A model generated the notes under the pieces. It did not search any database and was not told the DNA's origin. It worked only from the letters and a program-made list of their open reading frames with translations. Below, in pieces: positions 1-5,369 of a stretch of DNA of 10,973 nucleotides; the first letter of the stretch is position 1; each line of letters starts with the position of its first letter. Position numbers and translations under genes: made by a program. The DNA is from Deltaproteobacteria bacterium (GTDB lineage Bacteria; Desulfobacterota; Desulfobacteria; Desulfobacterales; UBA11574). The stretch covers positions 1-10,973 of the forward strand of contig JAFDCA010000338.1 of assembly GCA_019313025.1 (NCBI GenBank), read 5' to 3'.

Positions 1-118
1 CAACCCGCCGAAGGCGGACAAGGCAGGAATGCCACCGCTGCTAAGTCATTGAAATGACAAGCTGCGCAGACACCAGAGTAAAACGGAAAAGCATACCTCT
101 GAACACGTAAATTTGTGC
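1..118. other. non-coding region with small hairpins at window edge
   Basis: No convincing gene was found here. Two perfect small inverted repeats are visible. The first is ccgcc-gaa-ggcgg at 5-17. The second is gtcatt-ga-aatgac at 45-58, inside a wider, imperfectly self-complementary stretch from about 36 to 66. The block lies downstream of the minus-strand PLP-enzyme gene and is cut by the window edge. It could be the end of a structured repeat or of a downstream RNA. Nothing in the sequence decides which. Confidence 0.3.
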
Positions 119-141
119 AAAAAAAATCCCCGAATCCTCGG
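119..141 (-). terminator. possible weak intrinsic terminator after the PLP-enzyme gene
   Basis: On the minus strand, about 40 nt past the stop of the PLP enzyme, CCGA-GGAT-TCGG (141-130) can form a 4-bp stem. It is followed by GGA and then eight T residues (126-119). The U-tract is good but the stem is short, so termination may be inefficient or Rho-assisted. Position and strand fit the end of the two-gene operon. Confidence 0.35.
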
Positions 142-183
142 TTAATTAAAACGTACAAAAATGTTGAGCATCTAATTTTCTTC

Positions 184-1347
184 TTACTCGATTCGGGCTA
201 AAGCTTGTTCAAAATCATTAATCAGATCCTCGGTACTTTCCAGCCCCACGGAAAGTCGAATCAAACGATCGGAAATACAGGCAGCTTCTCTTTCTGTTGG
301 AGACATGCCCGAATGAGATGTGGTTGCCGGCCGAGTAATCAGTGTTTCAACACCGCCGAGACTCGGTGCATTGATGGGAAGATGCGTGTGTGCGATAAAC
401 GCATCTGCGGTTGAGACATCGCCCTTGATTTCAAAGCTGAGCATTCCGCTGAAACCATCCAATAATTCCTGAGCCAGATGGAATCCGGTGCAGGTATCCA
501 ATCCCGGATAATTGACTGTTACCACGGCTGGATGAGCTGAAAGGAATTGGGCGATAGCCAGCGCACTTTCATTCTGGTGTTTCATTCGAACAGCCAGCGT
601 TTTCAGCCCTCGGTGGAGAAGAAAACAGGCGTGGGGATCCAGTGATCCGCCCAAGTGAATGAGTTTATGAGCAATTTTTTGAATCAAGTCTTTGCGCCCG
701 ATAACGGCCCCTGCCACAATATCACTATGGCCGTTGAGATATTTGGTACAGCTATGCAAGGACAGGTCGAATCCCCATTCTGGGGGACGGAAGTTGATGG
801 GGCTGGCAAAGGTATTGTCGATCATCGAAATCAATCCATGGTTTCTGGCGAACGCAACCACCGCTTTTAGATCAGCCACCGCCATCAAAGGGTTGGTGAT
901 GGTTTCCACATAAATGACCCGTGTGTTGGGCTTTAATTGTTTGGCCCACCTGTCGGGTTCATTGCCGTTAATGAAATCAAAGGCTACGCCTAAAGTTTTA
1001 AAGTCCGAGTTGATGAAATCGAGGGTGCCGCCGTACAAGCAATCCTGAACCAGAAAATGATCTCCCGGAGACAACAGGGCCAGAAAGGTTGTTGTGATGG
1101 CGGCCATACCGCTGGCAGTAACCAGGGCAGCGTCGGCATTTTCCAGGGCCTTAAGCTTTTGATGCAAGGCAACATGATTGGGGGTGTTGTTCATGCGAAT
1201 GTATTTAAGCTGGTCATATTGTTCTTGGCCTGCATATTGAAAGGTTGACGATTGAAATATCGGCAGGCTAACGGCCCCTTCGATCCGAGGTTTTGGTTCA
1301 CCGGCATGAATCAACTTGGTTTCGATGTGCATGGGCTGTTTATCCAT
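184..1347 (-). CDS. Cys/Met-metabolism PLP-dependent enzyme (cystathionine gamma-synthase/lyase type)
   Basis: Fold-type I PLP enzyme of the Cys/Met metabolism family, 387 aa, close to the usual full length of 380-400. It should catalyse gamma- or beta-elimination or replacement on sulfur amino acids in the cytosol. Visible motifs are the substrate/PLP tyrosine and arginine in YIR (49-51), SGMAAI (79-84), LYGGT (104-108), the cofactor Asp in MIDNTFASP (D177), the Schiff-base lysine in SCTKYLNGHSD (K202), and GGVETLITRPA near the C-terminus. Methionine gamma-lyases usually carry Cys after LYG; here it is Gly, so gamma-synthase or gamma-lyase is more likely. Exact specificity cannot be read from sequence. 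The ORF overlaps the end of the deacetylase-family gene by 8 nt, indicating one transcript. Met6 (start at 1332) is an alternative start, because MHIETKLIHAGE matches the usual family N-terminus and a GGA lies upstream of it. Confidence 0.9.
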   Translation of the reverse strand: MDKQPMHIETKLIHAGEPKPRIEGAVSLPIFQSSTFQYAGQEQYDQLKYIRMNNTPNHVALHQKLKALENADAALVTASGMAAITTTFLALLSPGDHFLVQDCLYGGTLDFINSDFKTLGVAFDFINGNEPDRWAKQLKPNTRVIYVETITNPLMAVADLKAVVAFARNHGLISMIDNTFASPINFRPPEWGFDLSLHSCTKYLNGHSDIVAGAVIGRKDLIQKIAHKLIHLGGSLDPHACFLLHRGLKTLAVRMKHQNESALAIAQFLSAHPAVVTVNYPGLDTCTGFHLAQELLDGFSGMLSFEIKGDVSTADAFIAHTHLPINAPSLGGVETLITRPATTSHSGMSPTEREAACISDRLIRLSVGLESTEDLINDFEQALARIE

Positions 1348-2287
1348 CCATAAGAACGTTTATGTGGGTTTCAATCGATTCTTTCAATGCTTCCAGGCTA
1401 TAACCCCCCTCGAGTACGGAGACGATCCTTCCTTCCGCGTAAGTTTCCGCGATTTTTTTTACGCTTTGTGTCAAAGCTTGATATCCGTTTTTAGTGAGAC
1501 GGATATGCGCCAAAGGATCCGCCATGTGAGCATCAAAATCTGCAGATATGAGAACAAATTGGGGCTTGAAATGATCCATTCTTTGCTCGACGTGTTCCAT
1601 AGCTTTTAGATACGCTTCGTCACTCGATCCGGGAAACATGGGAAAGTTTAGGGTGTATCCTTTTCCTGTTCCCCTTCCTGTTTCTTGAGCCCATCCCGTA
1701 CCGGGGTAACAGGTAGAGGGATCCTGATGCAAACTAATGTAAAATACCGACGAATTTTCTTCAAAGATATGCTGGGTGCCGTTTCCGTGGTGAACATCCC
1801 AATCTATAATCATTATCCGGTCTATGTGATGCTGTTTTTGAAGATACTTTGCCGCGATGGCCACATTATTGAAATAACAGAATCCCATGGCCCGTGATCG
1901 CTCTGCATGATGTCCCGGAGGTCTTACCGCGCAAAAACAATTGGTAATTCGTCCCTCCATCACCTCGTCAACCCCCTTTAACACGCCGCCAACGGCATAA
2001 CGTGCCACTTCGAAGGTTGCCCGGCTTAAAGGGCATTCAGGCGTATGTATAAACGAAGAAGCGTTGGTTACGTCTCTTTCAAATTTGTCTATATAATGAG
2101 GTTCATGACAGAACGCGATAATATCCCGTTTTGCAGGTTCAGGTTCGATATAAAGAAGTTTTTCAAAGAGCCCTGTGATACGAAGATATTCGATAATAGC
2201 GGTGAGTCTTTCTGCCGTTTCCGGATGATGGGGTCCTGTATCGTGATTCAAATATATATCATCGTAAACCAAACCCGTTTTAGCCAT
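1340..2287 (-). CDS. histone deacetylase / acetylpolyamine amidohydrolase family zinc hydrolase
   Basis: Zinc-dependent amidohydrolase of the HDAC/AcuC/acetylpolyamine amidohydrolase superfamily, 315 aa, a single domain of typical length. It should remove acetyl groups from protein lysine, polyamine or another small amide. All catalytic elements are visible: PHHPETAERL near the N-terminus (19-28), the RPPGHHAE His pair (H126/H127), GFCYFNN (135-141), zinc ligands in DWDVHHG (D164, H166), the third ligand in SADFDAH (D252), and the transition-state Tyr in LEGGYS (Y296). The FDA form of the third-ligand motif and GHHAE resemble class II and bacterial members. AAGGA lies about 8 nt before the ATG and a promoter is seen at 2325-2353. 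It is first gene of an operon; the PLP enzyme starts within its last codons. Substrate is not predictable. No acetyl-CoA synthetase is adjacent, so an acuC name is not justified. Confidence 0.92.
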   Translation of the reverse strand: MAKTGLVYDDIYLNHDTGPHHPETAERLTAIIEYLRITGLFEKLLYIEPEPAKRDIIAFCHEPHYIDKFERDVTNASSFIHTPECPLSRATFEVARYAVGGVLKGVDEVMEGRITNCFCAVRPPGHHAERSRAMGFCYFNNVAIAAKYLQKQHHIDRIMIIDWDVHHGNGTQHIFEENSSVFYISLHQDPSTCYPGTGWAQETGRGTGKGYTLNFPMFPGSSDEAYLKAMEHVEQRMDHFKPQFVLISADFDAHMADPLAHIRLTKNGYQALTQSVKKIAETYAEGRIVSVLEGGYSLEALKESIETHINVLMDG

Positions 2288-2324
2288 AAGGACGTTCCTT
2301 TTTAATTCTCCGATAGGGGTAATA

Positions 2325-2353
2325 ATTATAAATTAAGTTTCGCACGCCGTAAA
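2325..2353 (-). promoter_or_regulatory. sigma70-type promoter of the deacetylase-PLP enzyme operon
   Basis: On the minus strand TTTACG (2353-2348; 4 of 6 matches to TTGACA) is separated by exactly 17 nt from a perfect TATAAT (2330-2325). The predicted transcript start is near 2318, giving a leader of about 30 nt with an AAGGA ribosome-binding site. It is the best such match in the 2288-2480 gap. Confidence 0.5.
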
Positions 2354-2450
2354 AAGCAGGCCGAAATAAATTTGTTTCTGTGCCACCTCGGGCGGGAATG
2401 TAAATGTTTCATTGGCGTTCCTCACAGTTTGAGCTTGATAAAGAAATTGG

Positions 2451-2466
2451 GCAAAAAGACTTTTGC
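2451..2466 (-). terminator. possible weak terminator hairpin after the NUDIX gene
   Basis: Fifteen nucleotides after the NUDIX stop, the minus strand reads GCAAAA-GTCT-TTTTGC, a perfect 6-bp stem with a 4-nt loop. It is followed by CCAATTTCTTT. The stem is mostly A-T and the trailing T-run is interrupted, so this is only a modest candidate for the end of the aldolase-NUDIX transcript. Confidence 0.3.
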
Positions 2467-2480
2467 AAAGATCTCTTATA

Positions 2481-2987
2481 TCAGACAGAATAAGCTGCGT
2501 AATACATTCTGATGAAACTGGCATGGCTTTCAAAGGCGATTTCCGGCAATTCATTCATGTGAAAGAGAGCTGTGTCATTTGCATCACCGCCGGCGATAAG
2601 GCTGCCCGAATAGCTTTTAACCAAATAACCTACGATAAGTACGGTATGGTATAGGGCGCTGGGGTTCGTTAAGACCCCCAGGAGCATATCGATTTTCCCG
2701 GCCAGTCCGGTTTCTTCTTTGAGTTCTCGTAAGGCCGCCTGTTCAGGTGTTTCACCCAGCTCCATGAATCCGCCAGGAAGACACCAGAATCCTTTTTTGG
2801 GATCTACACTGCGCTTGACGAGCAGCACCCGATCTTCAGCGTCCACAACCACCAGGCATGTGGCCGGTAAAGGGTTTTCATAGATGGGCTCATTACAGCG
2901 GTTGCAGAACCGGCGCAAGGCCCCTTCACAAAATTTATCGATGAGTCCGATTCCACAATATGGACAGTACCGTTTTCCTCTCATCAT
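2481..2987 (-). CDS. NUDIX hydrolase with N-terminal zinc ribbon
   Basis: NUDIX-superfamily pyrophosphohydrolase, 168 aa. An N-terminal zinc ribbon is formed by CPYC (C8, C11) and CNRC (C28, C31), as in NudC-like and ADP-ribose/NADH pyrophosphatase-like proteins. The NUDIX box (GX5EX7REUXEEXGU) is complete at residues 73-95, with Gly73, Glu79, Arg87-Glu88 and Glu91-Glu92 binding the metal. PGGFMELGE and [10 protein letters not shown] are typical. It should hydrolyse a nucleoside diphosphate linked to another moiety. The SQPWPFPxS array that marks true NudC downstream of the box is absent, so NADH specificity is not supported. The ATG overlaps the aldolase stop in TAATG, implying translational coupling. 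A second in-frame ATG follows immediately, so the start is uncertain by one codon. Confidence 0.9.
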   Translation of the reverse strand: MMRGKRYCPYCGIGLIDKFCEGALRRFCNRCNEPIYENPLPATCLVVVDAEDRVLLVKRSVDPKKGFWCLPGGFMELGETPEQAALRELKEETGLAGKIDMLLGVLTNPSALYHTVLIVGYLVKSYSGSLIAGGDANDTALFHMNELPEIAFESHASFIRMYYAAYSV

Positions 2988-4282
2988 TAATCGTCGAAAT
3001 CCCCTTCCGGACCCTTATCTGAAACAATTGTCGCTGCTCGCTGGACTATCTTTTCGGGGGTCCATTCCTTGGGGTCTTCAATTCGGCTTGCCTTGGGTCC
3101 CGGATCATATGTTCCAGCCTCAAGAATGGCATCAATGGCAAGGGTTGCCGTGTCTTTGGCGTTGAAGACATTTACAAGCATGTTATAAACGAATTTTTCA
3201 ACCCGCTTGATCATTCTTTCTCTGACAACTTTGGGTTGTCCCATCAGCTTGTTTTCAAAGGGTAGGTTGAGCTTCTTATAATTCCCTCCCTTAAGGCCTT
3301 TGGATTCGGCATAGGCCGTCATTTCTTGCCACATGTCTTCGGTGACGCCTTGATCTTTAACTTTAATGAAGTTGCCGACCGTGTCGAGCATGGCATTGCC
3401 GAAGTCATTAACCTCAAGACCCCAGGAGATCATTTGTAAGGCTGTGGCCACATTTGCCTTGGTTGTCCTGGTTTTAGCCGCTATTTCCCTCAACCTGTCG
3501 GAGTTGTTTCCGGATGTGCCGTGCTGTGCGCCTGAAACCTGGTATTTTGTTAGGGCCTGGTGAATATTTGCGGTTAAATCGACCTGTATTCCCTGTCCAC
3601 TTGCCTCGATACCGTGAGTTGTTCCATTATTTAGGGCGATCCAATCCGGAAAAATGTTGTGGGCATTGAGCCCTTGAATAAGAAACAAGGCTTCTTCGAC
3701 GGTTGAGAGCCCTTCTTTACCTTTGATCTCACCCACCTCAGTTTCAAGCCCTGCCCATGGGGGAACATAAGGGTTCAGTGCTATGTTGGCCAGCAGGTTC
3801 TGATCATCGTGCAGATGGGATGCATCAATGGCAATGGAGGTCATTCCTGCTTCAAACAGTGTCGGGATCTCGATCTTGGCAGCATCGACATCCTGTTCGT
3901 TTTTGATGCCATAGTGATCGGCATGGATTGCCACAGGAACCGTGATGCCCAGTTCATTACATATTGCATCGACCTGTCGCGCAATATTCCAGTAATTGAC
4001 CGCACAATATGCACTGGCGCCACCTTCTGATCTGGCAATTTCTATAATGATGGCGGCATTGGCTTTTTGGGCGGCCTGGAGAGCACCTCGAATAACAAAA
4101 TTGTTTCGGCCGTTTGCAGCCATAGCGATGGCTTTACCTTTAGTAAGCATTGCCCGATCAATAAACTTCCCGCTGACGATCAGGGCCTTTGAATTGGGAA
4201 AAAGTTTGACCACGTTGGGCGGGCGACCAATTTTCAGTGCTTCCTCAAAATCCGCTGACATAACGGTTCTGTTTTCAGACAT
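2987..4282 (-). CDS. class II fructose-bisphosphate aldolase family protein, long form
   Basis: Zinc-dependent class II aldolase family protein, 431 aa, longer than typical members of 280-360. The family performs reversible aldol cleavage of ketose bisphosphates such as fructose 1,6-bisphosphate. Recognisable elements are AIHADHYG (catalytic Asp122, zinc His123; H120 nearby), ETEVGEIKG (Glu180/Glu182), NNGTTHG (zinc His223) and SGAQHGTSG (zinc His254 and phosphate loop). The N-terminal 50 residues and the region after residue 300 are extended relative to the standard barrel, including helical segments and an acidic tail ending GDFDD. A strong AAGGAGGT site sits 6 nt before the ATG. An 85-nt gap separates it from the DUF2007-like gene, and it is coupled by TAATG to the NUDIX gene. 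Fructose bisphosphate is the default substrate, but the divergence leaves another ketose phosphate possible. Confidence 0.87.
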   Translation of the reverse strand: MSENRTVMSADFEEALKIGRPPNVVKLFPNSKALIVSGKFIDRAMLTKGKAIAMAANGRNNFVIRGALQAAQKANAAIIIEIARSEGGASAYCAVNYWNIARQVDAICNELGITVPVAIHADHYGIKNEQDVDAAKIEIPTLFEAGMTSIAIDASHLHDDQNLLANIALNPYVPPWAGLETEVGEIKGKEGLSTVEEALFLIQGLNAHNIFPDWIALNNGTTHGIEASGQGIQVDLTANIHQALTKYQVSGAQHGTSGNNSDRLREIAAKTRTTKANVATALQMISWGLEVNDFGNAMLDTVGNFIKVKDQGVTEDMWQEMTAYAESKGLKGGNYKKLNLPFENKLMGQPKVVRERMIKRVEKFVYNMLVNVFNAKDTATLAIDAILEAGTYDPGPKASRIEDPKEWTPEKIVQRAATIVSDKGPEGDFDD

Positions 4283-4367
4283 GGGTTAACCTCCTTTTGA
4301 TAATACGTGTTCACGGGGCGTTTTCTCCCGTTTCACTCCGGTGTGTACGAGCCAGTTCATTTCAATC

Positions 4368-4616
4368 TCAAATATCAAAATTTTTTGATCTCAAATCGTG
4401 TAATATTTCAAGAATTTCAGCTTTGGATGAAACTGGGGCCCAGAGAGCACCCCAGCCCATTTGAAACTGAAATAAACCATCATAAGCCGTATCATGAAAC
4501 GATCGAATCCTATGAGGGATGTCCTGTTCATTCAGAATAGAACCGACAAGCTGCGCCTCTACGATATTGTCCAAGATCGCTATGTTTACAAATTCCTGCT
4601 CGTTCTTTTCATCCAT
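4368..4616 (-). CDS. small DUF2007-like protein
   Basis: 82-aa protein without signal peptide or membrane segment. The pattern FVNIAILDNIVEAQLVGSIL followed by NEQDIPHRI, and near the end WAPVSSKAEILEIL, resembles DUF2007-type proteins, small putative signal-transducing ferredoxin-like folds. In these an N-terminal strand plus helix ('A-E-A-x-L-V-x-x-x-L') is followed by a short G/D-I-P strand and a final helix. The match is by eye. No catalytic residues are evident; the middle YDGLFQFQMGWG is aromatic and glycine-rich. It is co-directional with and 85 nt upstream of the aldolase-family gene, so likely the first gene of that transcript. There is only a weak ribosome-binding site (TCAAGAT), and a perfect inverted repeat at 4627-4641 sits just ahead of it. 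Confidence 0.7.
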   Translation of the reverse strand: MDEKNEQEFVNIAILDNIVEAQLVGSILNEQDIPHRIRSFHDTAYDGLFQFQMGWGALWAPVSSKAEILEILHDLRSKNFDI

Positions 4617-4626
4617 ATCTTGATCT

Positions 4627-4641
4627 GAACATGCGATGTTC
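4627..4641. promoter_or_regulatory. inverted repeat just upstream of the DUF2007-like gene, possible operator
   Basis: gaacat-gcg-atgttc is a perfect 6-bp inverted repeat with a 3-nt centre. It lies 11 to 25 nt upstream of the minus-strand ATG. It could be a repressor site or an RNA hairpin restricting ribosome access. No matching regulator is encoded in the window. Confidence 0.3.
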
Positions 4642-4699
4642 GAATAAAGTCACACGTCTAACTTATGTTCATCCGTGAATGAATGTTGGCCACCAATAT

Positions 4700-4840
4700 G
4701 TTTCCAATCCAGAAATTAGAATTTTTACGCAAGATCCAGGAAATCAAGGGATTGCGAGGCGACGTACTATAGTACGTCGCACAGGGAATCCCGCGGATTA
4801 ACGCCGAGATTGCGGAAAAAGGCCCTTTATGGATGGAAAC
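4700..4840. repeat. 141-bp imperfect palindrome (MITE- or ERIC-like element)
   Basis: The whole block is self-complementary about a centre at 4769/4770. The ends gtttccaatcca (4700-4711) and tggatggaaac (4830-4840) pair with one bulge. Tttttacgcaa (4722-4732) pairs with ttgcggaaaaa (4810-4820) with one mismatch. Gggatt (4748-4753) pairs with aatccc (4787-4792). The core at 4759-4780 is a perfect 22-nt palindrome made of gcgacgtacta and its exact complement. It contains no ORF. Size and architecture match ERIC/BIME or short MITE repeats, which fold into long hairpins when transcribed. No clear target-site duplication was seen. Copy number in the genome is unknown from this window. Confidence 0.75.
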
Positions 4841-4987
4841 TAACTTGCATCGGCACTATTTTTACCTCAATCTGAAATTTAGTCAATTACAAAAAACCAT
4901 TTAATGGCCAGATGTCAGCATGTGTGTGGAATGAATTACATGTATTTTATGAACTTATTTACATATATGGCGGAAATATTTCTTGTA

Positions 4988-5005
4988 AATAATTTATAAT
5001 AATTT
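4988..5005. repeat. phased AT-rich direct repeat upstream of the PilZ-gene promoters
   Basis: The 8-mer aataattt occurs at 4988-4995 and 4998-5005, a 10-bp period (one helical turn). It lies inside a strongly AT-rich tract from about 4930 to 5012. It lies 30-50 bp upstream of the sigma54-like site and could act as a bent or UP-like region. Simple low complexity is the alternative. Confidence 0.3.
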
Positions 5006-5036
5006 GTAATTGTTGCGTTATTGGACATAATGGACT

Positions 5037-5052
5037 CGGCATGGCTTTTGCT
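5037..5052 (+). promoter_or_regulatory. sigma54 (-24/-12) promoter candidate for the PilZ-GNAT gene
   Basis: cGGCAtGgcttTTGCt has the invariant GG (5038-5039) and GC (5050-5051) separated by exactly 10 nt. It matches TGGCACGNNNNTTGCW at all conserved positions except the first T and the C. Transcription would start at about 5062-5063. A perfect TATAAT at 5053-5058 lies immediately downstream, but no good -35 is found 17 nt ahead of it. The coding start is about 305 nt downstream, implying a long leader. No sigma54 activator gene is in the window. Confidence 0.4.
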
Positions 5053-5060
5053 TATAATAG

Positions 5061-5116
5061 GGCGATGACAGGAATCGCCAGACACATCCTAAATGCTCGG
5101 AAACTTGCATGAGCAT
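5061..5116 (+). ncRNA. structured 5' leader: two hairpins at the predicted sigma54 transcript start
   Basis: GGCGAT-gacagga-ATCGCC (5061-5079) is a perfect 6-bp stem with a 7-nt loop. It begins almost exactly at the predicted +1 of the sigma54-like site. A second perfect stem, ATGCTC (5093-5098) with GAGCAT (5111-5116), follows with a 12-nt loop. A 5-bp stem ctaca-tgt-tgtag at 5160-5172, followed by TTTG, could end a short transcript weakly. It could be a leader stabiliser or a small RNA. The conserved cores of the c-di-GMP GEMM riboswitch were not seen. Confidence 0.3.
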
Positions 5117-5183
5117 GAACAGATGAAAATTTCCCCGATGGATTGATACGACAACGTCACTACATGTTGTAGTTTGATATATC

Positions 5184-5212
5184 TTGACACACAACATTTT
5201 GTTTGTTACGAT
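5184..5212 (+). promoter_or_regulatory. sigma70-type promoter candidate for the PilZ-GNAT gene
   Basis: A perfect TTGACA (5184-5189) is followed after exactly 17 nt by TACGAT (5207-5212; 4 of 6 to TATAAT). The transcript start would be near 5219, about 150 nt before the ATG. A 7-bp inverted repeat atgttgt (5164-5170)/acaacat (5191-5197) flanks the -35 element and could be an operator. It may work alongside the upstream sigma54-like site. Confidence 0.4.
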
Positions 5213-5369
5213 CAAAAATCAAAAATTTTATCGGCATCAGTGAGTGCATTTCTACGCCGCTTTTCGGGTTAAAGCTATCGTTCGGATTGAGCCGAGGTTG
5301 AAGCGTAATTTTCTAATGATTTGTTAAAATCATAATCTAACTCCATTGCTGTAAAAACACATTGAGATT

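Noticed and set aside
2333..2554. 73-codon minus-strand frame between the deacetylase and NUDIX genes
   Set aside because: It overlaps the end of the NUDIX gene in another frame and contains the promoter of the deacetylase operon; no homology features.
4759..4780. the 22-nt perfect palindrome as a stand-alone transcription-factor operator
   Set aside because: It is the centre of a much longer self-complementary element, so the repeat explanation accounts for it better.
4931..4999. 22-residue plus-strand frame in the AT-rich gap (MNYMYFMNLF...)
   Set aside because: There is no ribosome-binding site at suitable distance and the low-complexity AT-rich composition makes short open frames expected.
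5041..5112. 23-residue plus-strand frame (MAFAYNRAMTG...)
   Set aside because: It overlaps the sigma54-like promoter and the 5' hairpin, so its start would lie upstream of the predicted transcript start; a GGA at fair spacing is the only support.
5018..5215. 65-codon minus-strand frame in the PilZ upstream region
   Set aside because: It shows no domain, no good ribosome-binding site, and covers the promoter signals of the opposite strand.
5061..5369. cyclic-di-GMP riboswitch in the leader of the PilZ gene
   Set aside because: Attractive by context, but the conserved GEMM core sequences and tetraloop-receptor pieces were not seen.
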